From NCBI RefSeq assembly GCF_003480315.1, contig NZ_QUIV01000005.1:1-64000 (forward strand): a stretch of 64,000 nucleotides of DNA, read 5' to 3'. Of this stretch, positions 53,695 through 63,463 are shown piece by piece. The translations under genes were made by a program, and so were the position numbers. Under the pieces are notes generated by a model, which was not told where the DNA came from, searched no databases, and was given only the letters and a program-made list of their open reading frames with translations. How positions within the stretch are numbered: position 1 is the first letter of the stretch; each line of letters opens with the position of its first letter. The stretch is from Clostridium sp. AM33-3. Its GTDB lineage: Bacteria > Bacillota > Clostridia > Lachnospirales > Lachnospiraceae.

Positions 53695-56337
53695 TTACCG
53701 GATCTGTTCTGCTGCAGTCTCGTATGCTTTCTCCAGGGCTGCGTCCACGCCTGCCGGATTCTTGCCGCCTGCCTGTGCCATATTCGGACGGCCGCCGCCG
53801 CCACCTCCAACCAGACCTGCGATCGCCTTGACCAGGTTGCCTGCATGGGCACCCTTCTTCTGGGCCTCATCGGTCGCAGTTACCATCAGGTTGACCTTGT
53901 CACCCTGAACAGATGCCAGAACGATCACGCCCTCACCAAGCTTATCCTTTAACTGGTCGCCCAGGCCGCGCAGTCCGTTCATATCTACGTCAGCTACCTT
54001 TGCAGCCAGAACCTTCACGCCCTTCACGTCACGTACCTGGTTCATAACATCGCCCAGGGACTCGTTGGCCAGTTTGCTCTTTAATTTGTCGTTCTCAGCG
54101 TGCAGAGCCTTGATTTCCTCCAGCATGGATTCGATCTTGGCCTTTAAGTCTGCCGGAGTGGTCTTTGCTGCTTTTGCTGCCTCGGCCAGCTCCTGCTCCT
54201 GATTCTCATAGTAACGCATGAGACCTTCACCGGTCAGTGCCTCGATTCTTCGGACACCTGCTGCGATACCTGCCTCAGAGAGGATCTTGAATGCATGAAT
54301 CGCGCCAGTGTTAGCGACATGAGTACCACCGCAAAGCTCGGTAGAGAAATCGCCCATCTTAACCACACGGACCTTCTCACCATACTTTTCGCCAAACAGC
54401 GCCATAGCGCCGGTCTTCTTCGCTTCATCCAGAGTCATCTCCTGTGTTACAACATCCAGATTCTCCTGGATCTTCTGATTTACCAGCTCCTCAACCTTTT
54501 TGATCTCCTCCGGAGTCATGGCAGAGAAATGGGTAAAGTCAAAACGGAGTCTGTCCGGAGTTACCAGGGAGCCGGCCTGCTCTACATGGTCACCGAGGAC
54601 GCTGCGCAGTGCCTTCTGAAGCAGATGGGTTGCGCTGTGGTTCTTCTCGGTGGAACGGCGGGAGGCCTCATCTACCTTTAAGGTAACTGTCTCGCCTGCT
54701 GCCAGCATGCCGCTGGTCATGTGTCCTACATGGCCGATCTTGCCGCCCTGTAAGTGAATGGTATCCTCTACCACAAAGGTACCGTTGTTAGCACCGGTGA
54801 TCACACCGGTATCACCGCACTGTCCACCCATGGTTCCGTAGAACGGAGTCTCCTCTACGATGATGGTTCCGCGCTGGCCGTCGGTCAGGGCTTCCACGAT
54901 CTCGGTATCGGTTGTCAGAACGGAAATTTCAGACTCATGCACCAGTCTGTCGTAGCCCACGAACTTAGAGGTGATCTGAGCCGGGATGGACTGGTATACG
55001 GTTACATCCGCACCCATGTAGTTGGTTGTCTTACGTGCTTTTCTTGCCTTCTCACGCTGCTCTTTCATAGCTGCCTGGAAGCCTTCCTCGTCTACGGTCA
55101 GGTTCTTTTCTTCCAGGATCTCGATCGTTAAGTCTAACGGGAATCCGTAGGTATCGTACAGCTTGAAAGCATTCTCGCCGGAAAGAACGGTCTCGTTCTT
55201 TGCGGACATCTCGCTTTCCATATCTGCCAGGATCGCAAGGCCCTGGTCGATGGTCTTGTTGAACTTTTCTTCCTCTTCCGCAAGAACCTTTAAGATCATA
55301 GCCTTCTTCTCTTCCAGCTCCGGATATCCGTCCTTGGAAAGCTCGATAACTGTCTTGGAGAGCTCCGGCATAAATCTTCCCTCAATGCCAAGCAGACGTC
55401 CGTGACGTGCTGCACGGCGGATCAGACGGCGCAGAACATAGCCGCGGCCCTCGTTGGACGGCATGATGCCATCGGAGATCATGAAGGTACAGGACTTTAC
55501 ATGATCAGCAATGATACGCAGGGAAACATCCTTCTTGTAATCCACCTGGTACTCTGTGTGTGCCAGAGCACAGACCTCATCCAGAAGTGCCTTGTTGGTA
55601 TCTACGGTAAACAGGGAATCCACATCCTGGACTACAACAGCTAAACGTTCCAGACCCATACCGGTATCGATGTTCTTCTGTTTTAACTCCGTGTAATTGC
55701 CATGGCCATCGTTCTCGAACTGGGTGAATACGTTGTTCCATACCTCGATGTAACGGTCGCATTCACAGCCAACGGTACAGCCCGGCTTGCCGCAGCCGTA
55801 CTTCTCACCGCGGTCATAGTAGATCTCGGAACATGGACCGCACGGACCTGCGCCATGCTCCCAGAAGTTGTCCTCTTTGCCGAAGCGGAAGATCTTCTCT
55901 GCCGGAACACCGATCTCTTTATTCCAGATGTTAAATGCCTCGTCATCATCTAAGTAAACAGACGGATACAGACGGTCTTTCTCCAGACCTACGACCTCAG
56001 TTAAAAACTCCCAGGACCAGTGGATTGCCTCATCTTTGAAATAATCACCAAATGAGAAGTTGCCCAGCATCTCAAAGAAGGTGCCGTGACGGGCGGTCTT
56101 ACCGATGTTTTCGATATCACCGGTACGGATACATTTCTGGCAGGTGGTCACACGTCTTCTCGGCGGAATCTCCTGTCCGGTGAAATAAGGCTTTAACGGT
56201 GCCATACCGGAGTTGATGAGGAGCAGGCTGTTGTCGTTGTGCGGCACCAGGGAAAAGCTCTTCATTGCCAGATGTCCCTTGCTCTCAAAGAATTCCAGGA
56301 ACATTCTTCTCAGTTCGTTTACTCCATACTTCTTCAC
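53695..56337 (-). CDS. alaS: Alanyl-tRNA synthetase
   Basis: An 880-aa class II synthetase. The catalytic domain carries NSGMAPLKPYFTG and GCGKPGCTVGCECD, the editing domain HSATHLLQKALR and ELCGGTHV, and the C-terminal domain ends with VGGGGGGRPNMAQAGGK. The start is GTG at 56337, with GGAGG 10 nt upstream. I saw no T-box specifier hairpin upstream; a 41-codon membrane peptide gene precedes it instead. Confidence 0.97.
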   Translation of the reverse strand: MKKYGVNELRRMFLEFFESKGHLAMKSFSLVPHNDNSLLLINSGMAPLKPYFTGQEIPPRRRVTTCQKCIRTGDIENIGKTARHGTFFEMLGNFSFGDYFKDEAIHWSWEFLTEVVGLEKDRLYPSVYLDDDEAFNIWNKEIGVPAEKIFRFGKEDNFWEHGAGPCGPCSEIYYDRGEKYGCGKPGCTVGCECDRYIEVWNNVFTQFENDGHGNYTELKQKNIDTGMGLERLAVVVQDVDSLFTVDTNKALLDEVCALAHTEYQVDYKKDVSLRIIADHVKSCTFMISDGIMPSNEGRGYVLRRLIRRAARHGRLLGIEGRFMPELSKTVIELSKDGYPELEEKKAMILKVLAEEEEKFNKTIDQGLAILADMESEMSAKNETVLSGENAFKLYDTYGFPLDLTIEILEEKNLTVDEEGFQAAMKEQREKARKARKTTNYMGADVTVYQSIPAQITSKFVGYDRLVHESEISVLTTDTEIVEALTDGQRGTIIVEETPFYGTMGGQCGDTGVITGANNGTFVVEDTIHLQGGKIGHVGHMTSGMLAAGETVTLKVDEASRRSTEKNHSATHLLQKALRSVLGDHVEQAGSLVTPDRLRFDFTHFSAMTPEEIKKVEELVNQKIQENLDVVTQEMTLDEAKKTGAMALFGEKYGEKVRVVKMGDFSTELCGGTHVANTGAIHAFKILSEAGIAAGVRRIEALTGEGLMRYYENQEQELAEAAKAAKTTPADLKAKIESMLEEIKALHAENDKLKSKLANESLGDVMNQVRDVKGVKVLAAKVADVDMNGLRGLGDQLKDKLGEGVIVLASVQGDKVNLMVTATDEAQKKGAHAGNLVKAIAGLVGGGGGGRPNMAQAGGKNPAGVDAALEKAYETAAEQIR

Positions 56338-56366
56338 TTTACTACTTCCTCCGTATTATTGCCGCT

Positions 56367-56388
56367 GCCCGCACTGCATGCATGCAGC
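56367..56388 (-). other. Imperfect inverted repeat between the 41-codon gene and alaS
   Basis: CCGCTGCATGCATGCAGTGCGG reads as an imperfect palindrome around TGCATGCATGCA. No T-run follows. It could be an RNA hairpin or a protein-binding site. Confidence 0.35.
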
Positions 56389-56409
56389 GGCTGGATTTTG
56401 CTGCCGTTC

Positions 56410-56535
56410 TTATGCGCGGTCAGCCTCTTTTTTGTCTCTGAACTTTTTGCCGCAAATGATTCCCGCGTACGCGAGCGCTGCAAAAATGATGGCTTTTACG
56501 GTATATCCAATCAGACTGGTTGCGATAGCTGCCAT
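56410..56535 (-). CDS. 41-aa single-span membrane peptide upstream of alaS
   Basis: A 41-residue protein beginning MAAIATSLIGYTVKAIIF, with one hydrophobic span (about 8-27) and a basic tail (KKFRDKKEADR). GGAGG lies 7 nt before the ATG, and its own promoter lies at 56584-56612, so it is probably translated. It is just under the usual annotation length. It shares the transcript with alaS. I do not recognise the family; a stress-response or membrane-anchoring peptide is possible. Confidence 0.6.
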   Translation of the reverse strand: MAAIATSLIGYTVKAIIFAALAYAGIICGKKFRDKKEADRA

Positions 56536-56583
56536 AATAACTTCCTCCTTATGTTCAGAAAAACTATTTCAATTCATCTTTGT

Positions 56584-56612
56584 ATCTTACCATAGGAACC
56601 TATAATTATCAA
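56584..56612 (-). promoter_or_regulatory. Sigma-A promoter of the 41-codon gene and alaS
   Basis: TTGATA (56607-56612) and TAAGAT (56584-56589) are 17 nt apart on the minus strand. Confidence 0.7.
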
Positions 56613-56616
56613 GTCC

Positions 56617-56666
56617 CCAAAAAGCAGGCAGAAAACTGTTTTTTCGTCTTCTGCCTGCTTCCTGCT
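56617..56666 (-). terminator. Terminator of the DUF1311-like gene
   Basis: AAGCAGGCAGAA pairs with TTTCTGCCTGCTT around a 14-nt loop, followed by TTTGGGG. It lies just after the stop of the gene and before the next promoter. Confidence 0.8.
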
Positions 56667-56673
56667 TTCTGTT

Positions 56674-57387
56674 CTATTCCGTTTTATCAAGAATGGTTTC
56701 ATACCGCCCTGCCAGATCATAAACACGTTCTCTTGTGAGATCACACAGGGAACGGATGTATTCTAACTCCTCCAGCGCGCTCCCGCTCTGCTTTTTGGAA
56801 TTGGCCACCGCAGCGCTCTCCCGGTCACGGACCCAGCTGCGCTGCTCTGTAAAGAACGCGGTCTTTTCATCTCCGGACAGCTGCTGCTCCAGAGTTTCCA
56901 GGATGCTCTGCATTTTGCTTTCCCAAAGCTTTCTTTCTGACTCTGCCGCAGCCTTCAGGGCATTGGCGCTGCTGTCCGCAGACACACTCCGGCGCTTCTC
57001 CGCCTGGTCATCCAGCTCGGCGAGCTGTGCCAGGATACCGGTTTTTGTACCCGGCTGTCTTTCTTCTTTTTCCATGGCAATTCTGCCGGCCGTATCTTCC
57101 GCCTCCTCCGGCAGATCAGCCTGAGCCATAATCCTCGCATTTTCCGAAAGCGGTTCCTCACCGGGCTCAGCGGCTGTGTTCTGCACGGAAAAAGCGCGCG
57201 CTGCCTCCGCTGCGGCTTCTGTTTTCACAGGTGCCGTATCTGCCTGTCCTGACACAGCCTGTTGTGCCGCCTCTCCGGAAACATACTGCGCCTCGCTGCC
57301 CGCCAGATGCCGTGCAGAATAATCTGTGATTCCAATTCCTGCCACACAGATCACTGCAATGGCTACCCAGATTCCTTTTAGCTTCAT
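56674..57387 (-). CDS. Secreted or membrane-anchored DUF1311 (LprI-like) protein
   Basis: A 237-aa protein with one N-terminal membrane segment (about 5-23, WVAIAVICVAGIGI) and a low-complexity Ala/Glu-rich region (40-130). The C-terminal part, WESKMQSILETLEQQLSGDEKTAFFTEQRSWVRDRE, resembles the LprI/DUF1311 domain, a helical fold found in secreted lysozyme-inhibitor-like proteins. The usual cysteines of that family are not seen. The start Met at 57387 has only a weak ribosome site (GGATGGA). Function is unknown. Confidence 0.65.
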   Translation of the reverse strand: MKLKGIWVAIAVICVAGIGITDYSARHLAGSEAQYVSGEAAQQAVSGQADTAPVKTEAAAEAARAFSVQNTAAEPGEEPLSENARIMAQADLPEEAEDTAGRIAMEKEERQPGTKTGILAQLAELDDQAEKRRSVSADSSANALKAAAESERKLWESKMQSILETLEQQLSGDEKTAFFTEQRSWVRDRESAAVANSKKQSGSALEELEYIRSLCDLTRERVYDLAGRYETILDKTE

Positions 57388-57547
57388 AAATCCATCCGTC
57401 CTGCCTATTCTGTATTGTTCCAATCAAATTCCGATCCACTGAACATACCATAACATAAACAGGTCTAAATGAAAATATAAGTTCAAAAGAAGTAAAGAAT
57501 TGTAAGAAAGACTTAACAGTTTCCGGCAGCTGACAGTCCCGGAGCAA

Positions 57548-58030
57548 TCAGGCGTTGAGCCCTTCATCTGTGAGAAGGCTGCTCCCATCCGCCGCCGCGG
57601 TAGCCAGCTGGTCGCACCGTTCATTGAGCGGATGTCCGGCATGGCCCTTCACCCAGATAAAATTCACCCGGTGGGCGGCCTTTGCTTTTAAAAGCCGCTC
57701 CCAAAGGTCAATATTTTTCACCGGACCGCTTTTTCCGCGTTTCCAGTTGTTCCTGACCCAGTTGTCGATCCAGTGCTGGTTAAACGCGTCTGTCAGATAT
57801 TTGGAATCCGAGTACAGATCCACCTCGCAGGGACGGTTTAACGCCTCTAACGCCACAATGGCCGCCATCAGTTCCATCCGGTTGTTGGTGGTTTTTTTGT
57901 ATCCGGCAGACAGCTCCTTTTCGTGAAGCTGTCCCTTGCTGTCCGTAAAATGCAGGACTGCACCGTATCCTCCCGGTCCGTCCGGATTTCCCCTCGCTGA
58001 ACCATCGGTGTAAATCTGTACTTTTGACAT
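57548..58030 (-). CDS. rnhA: Ribonuclease HI
   Basis: A 160-aa RNase HI that removes RNA from RNA-DNA hybrids. Catalytic residues are Asp9 ([10 protein letters not shown]), Glu53 (RMELMA) and Asp75 (YSDSKY), with the final motif [20 protein letters not shown] lies 10 nt before the ATG at 58030. The next gene upstream ends 14 nt before it. Confidence 0.95.
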   Translation of the reverse strand: MSKVQIYTDGSARGNPDGPGGYGAVLHFTDSKGQLHEKELSAGYKKTTNNRMELMAAIVALEALNRPCEVDLYSDSKYLTDAFNQHWIDNWVRNNWKRGKSGPVKNIDLWERLLKAKAAHRVNFIWVKGHAGHPLNERCDQLATAAADGSSLLTDEGLNA

Positions 58031-58043
58031 TTCTGTTATTCTC

Positions 58044-59645
58044 CTATCTGTCCCATTTGTCACATAATGCATTGATCTGATCGGCAAATTTTGCCAGATC
58101 CTTGTTGGCACCGCCCTCGTTTCTGCGGATGACGCCCATCAGGCGCTCACCGGCAGCCAGAAGCCGTGCAAAGACACCACTGGCTTTCTTTGCCAGAGCA
58201 CTCTTGGCCTGGATCGGGATACCTGCGGTTTCCCGTACCCAGACACCCTTTATCAGGTCAAACTCAGAGCCTGAAAACGGCGCCTTGGCCGGTACACCGG
58301 TCTTTTCTGTGATGAGCTCGGCAAAGCGGTCGCAGACATCGTCATTGCCATGAACTACGAAAAACTGCTGAGGCTTCTTTTCAAAGGCCAGTGCCCAGGT
58401 CAGAAGACCATTCTGATCAGCGTGTCCGCTGATGTCGTGAAGCACCTCGATGTGGGCTTCCACATCAATGCTTTCACCAAAGAGCTTCACTTCCTTCGCA
58501 CCGTCCACCAGGGCACGGCCAATGGTGCCGACAGCCTGGTATCCGGCAAAGATCACCGTACATTCCCTGCGCCACAGATTGTGCTTTAAATGATGGCGGA
58601 TACGTCCTGCGTCACACATGCCGGACGCAGAGATGATAACCTTCGGCTTTGCATCAAAGTTGATGTTGATGGACTCGTCACTGGTTACGGAAAGCTTCAG
58701 ACCCGGAAAGGCAATCGGGTTGATGCCTTCCTCCACGAGCTCCCTGGTTTCTTCATCGTAGCATTCTGCCTGATTTTCCTTGAACACGTGGGTAGCCTCC
58801 ACCGCCAGCGGACTATCCACATAAACCTCAAAATTATCATGACCGTGGATCAGACGCTGGGCTTTGATCTGGCGGAAGTAATAAAGAAGCTCCTGGGTAC
58901 GTCCTACCGCAAAGGCCGGGATCACGACATTGCCGCCCCGGTCCAGGGTTTCCTGGACGATCCGCACCAGCTCCGAAATATGATCCTTTCCCTTCTGGTG
59001 GAACCGGTCCCCGTAGGTAGACTCCATGACTGCGTAATCTGCTTCTTTCGTGTAGATCGGATCCCGGATCAGGGGCTTGTTGAAGTTGCCGATATCGCCG
59101 GAAAAAACGATTTTCTTCTCCACTCCGTCTTCCTTCATCCAGATTTCAATGGAAGCAGAGCCCAGCAGATGGCCGATATCCGTAAACCGGACAGAAACCT
59201 CATCATTTACTTCCACAATTTCATCGTAGTAATATCCTTCAAAATGCTCCAGTACCCCCAGTGCGTCGCTCATCTCGTATAATGGCGGCACTTCCGGACG
59301 TCCGGCACGTCTTGCTTTTCTGTTTTTCCACTCTGCCTCCGTCTCCTGGATATGCGCAGAATCTTTTAACATGATGTTGCAGAGGTCGCAGGTGGCGTTG
59401 GTCGCAATGACACGCCCCTTGAAGCCCCTGGCATAAATATAAGGCAGCATACCCACGTGGTCAATGTGGGCATGGGTAAGAAGCACAAACTGGATATCAG
59501 ACCACGGCACCGGCGGCTCTACATTTTCATAGATGTTTATGCCCTGCTCCATGCCGCAGTCTACCAGGAATTTACTGCTTCCGACTTCCAGATAATGACA
59601 GCTTCCCGTCACCTCATGAGCTGCTCCGCTGAAAACCAATCTCAT
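58044..59645 (-). CDS. MBL-fold RNA-processing-type hydrolase (Ysh1/CPSF-like)
   Basis: A 533-aa metallo-beta-lactamase-fold protein of the RNA-metabolising group (beta-CASP). The metal motif THAHIDH (57-63) is followed by the beta-CASP regions [21 protein letters not shown] and the C-terminal [11 protein letters not shown]. In the cell it may act as a nuclease on RNA. Relatives in Clostridia are often stand-alone. GGAGGG precedes the ATG at 59645. Confidence 0.93.
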   Translation of the reverse strand: MRLVFSGAAHEVTGSCHYLEVGSSKFLVDCGMEQGINIYENVEPPVPWSDIQFVLLTHAHIDHVGMLPYIYARGFKGRVIATNATCDLCNIMLKDSAHIQETEAEWKNRKARRAGRPEVPPLYEMSDALGVLEHFEGYYYDEIVEVNDEVSVRFTDIGHLLGSASIEIWMKEDGVEKKIVFSGDIGNFNKPLIRDPIYTKEADYAVMESTYGDRFHQKGKDHISELVRIVQETLDRGGNVVIPAFAVGRTQELLYYFRQIKAQRLIHGHDNFEVYVDSPLAVEATHVFKENQAECYDEETRELVEEGINPIAFPGLKLSVTSDESININFDAKPKVIISASGMCDAGRIRHHLKHNLWRRECTVIFAGYQAVGTIGRALVDGAKEVKLFGESIDVEAHIEVLHDISGHADQNGLLTWALAFEKKPQQFFVVHGNDDVCDRFAELITEKTGVPAKAPFSGSEFDLIKGVWVRETAGIPIQAKSALAKKASGVFARLLAAGERLMGVIRRNEGGANKDLAKFADQINALCDKWDR

Positions 59646-59696
59646 AAAGCACCCTCCTTTTGTATGTATGTGCTCTCGGAGTCCGAGGGTACATGG

Positions 59697-61172
59697 TTAA
59701 ATGATGATGCAGATCAGGCCTCCGTTGCTGTCGTTGATGATCTTCTGGAGGGCATCCTGAAGCTTGGACTGGCATTCCTCCGTCATCTGGTTTACCTTGG
59801 CCTGAATTCCATCCTCCACAATCTGTTCTATGGATTTTCCGAAAATATTTGTCTCCCAGATCCCGTTTTCTTCCCTGTTTGCGTTGTCCTTCATATAAGC
59901 GATGAGATCCTGGGCCTGCTGCTCGCTTCCCACAATGGGGGCAATCTCTGTCTGGATCCGTGCCCGGATCAGATTGATGGACGGCGCTTCCGCCTTCATC
60001 TTAACCCCATAACGGTTTCCGTGCCGGATCACCACCGGCTCATCCAGCACGATCTCCGAGCGCTCCGGCGTCACCACACCGTAACCTCTGGCCCGCACCT
60101 GCTCCAGCGCGTTCCGGATCTTGTCATACTCCTGTTTCTTTTCGGCCAGCTCCTTCAGCTGCTGCATGAGTTCATACTCATCCCCAATGGAGAGTCCGGA
60201 AAACTCACTTAAGATCTGATAATAATAATCTTCATCAAACAGCATCCGCACCGCGACTTTTCCGTCTGACAGATCCATGCGCCCGGTTTCCATGCTGCTT
60301 ACCGCCTTCGCTTCATCATCCTTCCAGGAATCCGTAAGATCCTTCATCCTGCGGATATGGCTCATGGCATTGCGGGCTGCCTTCACAGCCTGCTGCTTCA
60401 GCCAGTGCGAAGCCGGCAGAAGTTCCAGCCACTTCGGGATCTGAAAATCCACCTCTGTGACCGGAAATTCAAAGAGGACCTGCTTTAAGATCTGATAAAT
60501 ATCCCCCGGCTTCAGCTGCTCGCAGTTCACCGGCATGACACAGACCTCATATTTCGTTTCCAATTCCTTTGCCAGATTTCTGGTTTCTTCCGAATATGGC
60601 CTGCTGGAGTTTAAAAGCACCAGAAACGGCTTTCCGATCTCCTGAAGCTCCCGGACTGCCGTTTCCTCTGGCTTTATGTAGGCCTGCCGCTCCAGCTCTC
60701 CAAAGGAACCGTCTGTGGTGATCACAAGTCCGATGGTGGAATGATCCCGGATCACCTTGCGGGTACCGATTTCCGCTGCCATGGTAAAGGGAATGCTCTC
60801 TTCAGACCATGGCGTTTTCACCAGGCGCTCCTTTTCATTTTCCAAGTGCCCGCCGGCTCCCTCCGTCATAAAGCCCACACAGTCCACCAGCCGTACTTGT
60901 ACAGCAGTATCTTCCCCCAGGGCAATACGGGCTGCCTCCTTGGGAACAAACTTCGGCTCCGTAGTCATGATGGTCTTTCCTGCCGCACTCTGAGGCAGTT
61001 CATCCCGGGTCCGATTCTTCTGGTTTTCATCGGTAATGCCCGGCAGCACCATCTGTTCCATAAATCGCTTGATAAAGGTAGATTTTCCGGTCCGCACCGG
61101 TCCTACCACGCCCAGATAAATCTCTCCGCCGGTCCTTGCCTGAATATCCCGGTATACACTGTACTGTTCCAT
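59697..61172 (-). CDS. spoIVA: Stage IV sporulation protein A (spore coat morphogenetic ATPase)
   Basis: A 491-aa ATPase that assembles the basement layer of the spore coat on the forespore surface. The Walker A motif GPVRTGKS (24-31) sits in the N-terminal GTPase-like domain, and the C-terminal part (NREENGIWETNIFGKSIEQIVEDGI) matches the family. It is expressed in the mother cell. Its presence, with yqfC/yqfD, shows the organism can form spores. GGGGGAG precedes the ATG. A sigma-E promoter was not confidently found. Confidence 0.97.
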   Translation of the reverse strand: MEQYSVYRDIQARTGGEIYLGVVGPVRTGKSTFIKRFMEQMVLPGITDENQKNRTRDELPQSAAGKTIMTTEPKFVPKEAARIALGEDTAVQVRLVDCVGFMTEGAGGHLENEKERLVKTPWSEESIPFTMAAEIGTRKVIRDHSTIGLVITTDGSFGELERQAYIKPEETAVRELQEIGKPFLVLLNSSRPYSEETRNLAKELETKYEVCVMPVNCEQLKPGDIYQILKQVLFEFPVTEVDFQIPKWLELLPASHWLKQQAVKAARNAMSHIRRMKDLTDSWKDDEAKAVSSMETGRMDLSDGKVAVRMLFDEDYYYQILSEFSGLSIGDEYELMQQLKELAEKKQEYDKIRNALEQVRARGYGVVTPERSEIVLDEPVVIRHGNRYGVKMKAEAPSINLIRARIQTEIAPIVGSEQQAQDLIAYMKDNANREENGIWETNIFGKSIEQIVEDGIQAKVNQMTEECQSKLQDALQKIINDSNGGLICIII

Positions 61173-61319
61173 ATAGACACTCCCCCTGCCAAAACAGCTC
61201 TGTTACCGGTGACAGACTAAAAATCCGATCACACCGGTCAGTACTGTTTCTAATATATGCAGGAGCATCCTGGAATCATGCTTTTCTGATGCAGAAAATA
61301 TAAGGATCCGCCGGATCGA

Positions 61320-62555
61320 TCAGCGTTTTCCCATGTACAGATGCCGCGGGATTCCGTCTACCATAACAGACGGGGAATCCCCCTGGATCAGCGGTCTTAC
61401 GTAGTCAATAAATTCTTCTGTCACATAAGTGCCATCCTTTGTGATCCACTCTCTTGGTACCATCTTCTCACCATTTGCGATCTTGTGCACATCGTAAATG
61501 CCGGTTGCGCACTGATACGGATCATCCGATACACGGTCAATGACCACCATCTTGCCGGAATCCCCCTCATCGGCTGCCTTGACAGCAGCACCGCCGACCA
61601 TAAAGGCCTCATTTACATCCACGCGGGATGCAAGATGCGCTGCACTGCGCTGTAAGGTAGAAAACTCCACGGCACGGGTTTTGCATCCAATATCACGATG
61701 AATCACGTTCGCCAGGTAGCTTGCGGTTCCGGTCAGCTGCTTATGGCCGAAGGCATCGACATAATCGGAGGCACTTCCCAGCTCGCTGACATAACGGCCG
61801 TCCTGGATGCGGATACCCTCAGAAACTGCGACAACGACTACATCCTTCCTGGTCAGAAGCTTGCGCACCTTTGCGGTAAACTTTTCGATGTCAAAGGTCA
61901 GCTCCGGCAGATAGATCAGATCCGGTCCGTCGCAGTCCTCTCCGCGGGACAAGGCAGCTGCACCGGTCAGCCATCCGGCATTGCGGCCCATGATCTCTAT
62001 GATGATCACCTGCTGTTTTTTATAAGAGAAGCCAAGGCCGTCCCGGATCACTTCTTTGGTAGAGGTTGCAATGTATTTTGCGGCACTTCCATAGCCCGGC
62101 GTATGGTCGGTCAGGGCCAGGTCGTTGTCAATGGTCTTCGGAACGCCCACGAACTTCTGGGACTGCCCCGTCAGAATTGCGTAATCCGACAGTTTTTTGA
62201 TCGTGTCCATGGAATCATTTCCGCCGATATAAATAAAGCATTCAATATTCAGCTTATTTAAGATTTCAAAAATCTTTACATAAATGTCCTGATTTTCATG
62301 GATATCCGGCAGTTTATAACGGCAGGTGCCAAGGAATGCAGACGGCGTACGTTTTAAGATTTCCACATCCAGATCACTGCGGATAAACTTGGAAAGATCC
62401 ACGTACTGTTCATCCAGAAGCCCCTGGATTCCATACAGCATACCGTATACCTTTTTCGCTCCGCGGTCAACCGCCGTCCGGTATACACCTGCAAGACTGG
62501 AATTGATAACGGCAGTCGGCCCTCCGGACTGTCCTACGATTACATTGCCCTTCAT
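61320..62555 (-). CDS. 6-phosphofructokinase, probable PPi-dependent type
   Basis: A 411-aa phosphofructokinase. GQSGGPTAVIN is the nucleotide/PPi loop; GGNDSMDT (111-118) and PKTIDND (139-145) follow. A Lys at the second position of PKTIDND, where ATP enzymes have Gly (PGTIDND), and Asp after GGN are features of PPi-dependent enzymes. MGRNAGW (189-195) is the substrate motif. It would phosphorylate fructose-6-phosphate with pyrophosphate in glycolysis. GGAGG lies 8 nt before the ATG at 62555. Confidence 0.9.
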   Translation of the reverse strand: MKGNVIVGQSGGPTAVINSSLAGVYRTAVDRGAKKVYGMLYGIQGLLDEQYVDLSKFIRSDLDVEILKRTPSAFLGTCRYKLPDIHENQDIYVKIFEILNKLNIECFIYIGGNDSMDTIKKLSDYAILTGQSQKFVGVPKTIDNDLALTDHTPGYGSAAKYIATSTKEVIRDGLGFSYKKQQVIIIEIMGRNAGWLTGAAALSRGEDCDGPDLIYLPELTFDIEKFTAKVRKLLTRKDVVVVAVSEGIRIQDGRYVSELGSASDYVDAFGHKQLTGTASYLANVIHRDIGCKTRAVEFSTLQRSAAHLASRVDVNEAFMVGGAAVKAADEGDSGKMVVIDRVSDDPYQCATGIYDVHKIANGEKMVPREWITKDGTYVTEEFIDYVRPLIQGDSPSVMVDGIPRHLYMGKR

Positions 62556-62629
62556 AAGTAAACCCTCCTTCATATAAGCTTTGCGCAACAGGGTCCCCAC
62601 ACCCAATTACTTTGCCTAAATAATACCAT

Positions 62630-62668
62630 AAAAAGGAGCAAAAAGTCTAGGACTTTCCGCTCCTTTTT
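62630..62668 (-). terminator. Intrinsic terminator of the liv operon
   Basis: Read on the minus strand, AAAAGGAGC and AAAGTC pair with GACTTT and GCTCCTTTT around CTA. The stem is long and followed by TTTT. It ends the livG-livF transcript, about 75 nt after the livF stop, and separates it from pfk. Confidence 0.88.
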
Positions 62669-62740
62669 CGGTCGTTTTCAGACAGTTTGAATTTTTGAAA
62701 CAAATTCTCGCTTTTTGTCAAACTGCGTCATCTGTTTATC

Positions 62741-63451
62741 TTATTCACTTAAGTACGCCTTCTTAACGGAATCATCGTTCATGAGCTCCTTTGCGTCACC
62801 GCTGAGCACAATCTTTCCGGTTTCCAGCACGTAGGCACGGTTCGCAATGGAAAGCGCTTTCTTCGCATTCTGTTCAACCAGAAGGACTGTCACGCCGTCT
62901 GCATTGATCTTGCGGATGATATCGAAGATCTCATTGACATACAGCGGGGACAGACCCATGGACGGCTCGTCCATGACGATCAACTTCGGATGAGACATCA
63001 GTGCACGGCCCATTGCCAGCATCTGCTGCTCACCACCGGAAAGCGTACCGGCCATCTGGTTTTTACGCTCTTCCAGTCGCGGGAATCGCGCATAAATCTC
63101 TTTCAGAGTCGCCTCCATCTCGTTTTTGTCATTGCGGGTGTACGCACCCAGCTTTAAGTTCTGCAGAACCGAAAGCTCTGCGAACACGCGGCGTCCCTCC
63201 GGCACATGGGCAATACCCATTCCTACCAGCTTATAACCCGGAATCTTTGTGATATTGTTTCCTTCATAGGTAATAGTGCCTGCCTTGGACGGGATCAGGC
63301 CGGTAATGGTCTGCAGTGTTGTGGTTTTCCCTGCGCCGTTTGCTCCGATCAGGGCAATGATCTCACCCTGGTTTACCTCAAATGAGATTCCCTTGATTGC
63401 CTGGATGACACCGTAGCAGACTTCCAGGTCTTTTACCTCAAGTATTGCCAT
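62741..63451 (-). CDS. livF: Branched-chain amino acid ABC transporter ATP-binding protein
   Basis: A 236-aa ABC ATPase of the LivF type. Walker A GANGAGKT (36-43), signature LSGGEQQ and Walker B LIVMDEPSMGLSP are complete. It energises uptake of leucine, isoleucine and valine with LivG, LivH/M and a binding protein. GGAGG precedes the ATG. It is the last gene of the operon and has its own terminator. CodY, encoded at 3.9 kb, often represses such operons. Confidence 0.95.
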   Translation of the reverse strand: MAILEVKDLEVCYGVIQAIKGISFEVNQGEIIALIGANGAGKTTTLQTITGLIPSKAGTITYEGNNITKIPGYKLVGMGIAHVPEGRRVFAELSVLQNLKLGAYTRNDKNEMEATLKEIYARFPRLEERKNQMAGTLSGGEQQMLAMGRALMSHPKLIVMDEPSMGLSPLYVNEIFDIIRKINADGVTVLLVEQNAKKALSIANRAYVLETGKIVLSGDAKELMNDDSVKKAYLSE

Positions 63452-63463
63452 TGCTCTAACCTC

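Noticed and set aside
56338-56673. T-box riboswitch upstream of alaS
   Set aside because: I looked for a specifier loop and the conserved TGGNACC-type bulge but saw none; a small gene and a promoter fill the space.
61173-61319. Sigma-E promoter of spoIVA
   Set aside because: Only a partial -35-like GCATATA is visible and no matching -10 at a proper distance.
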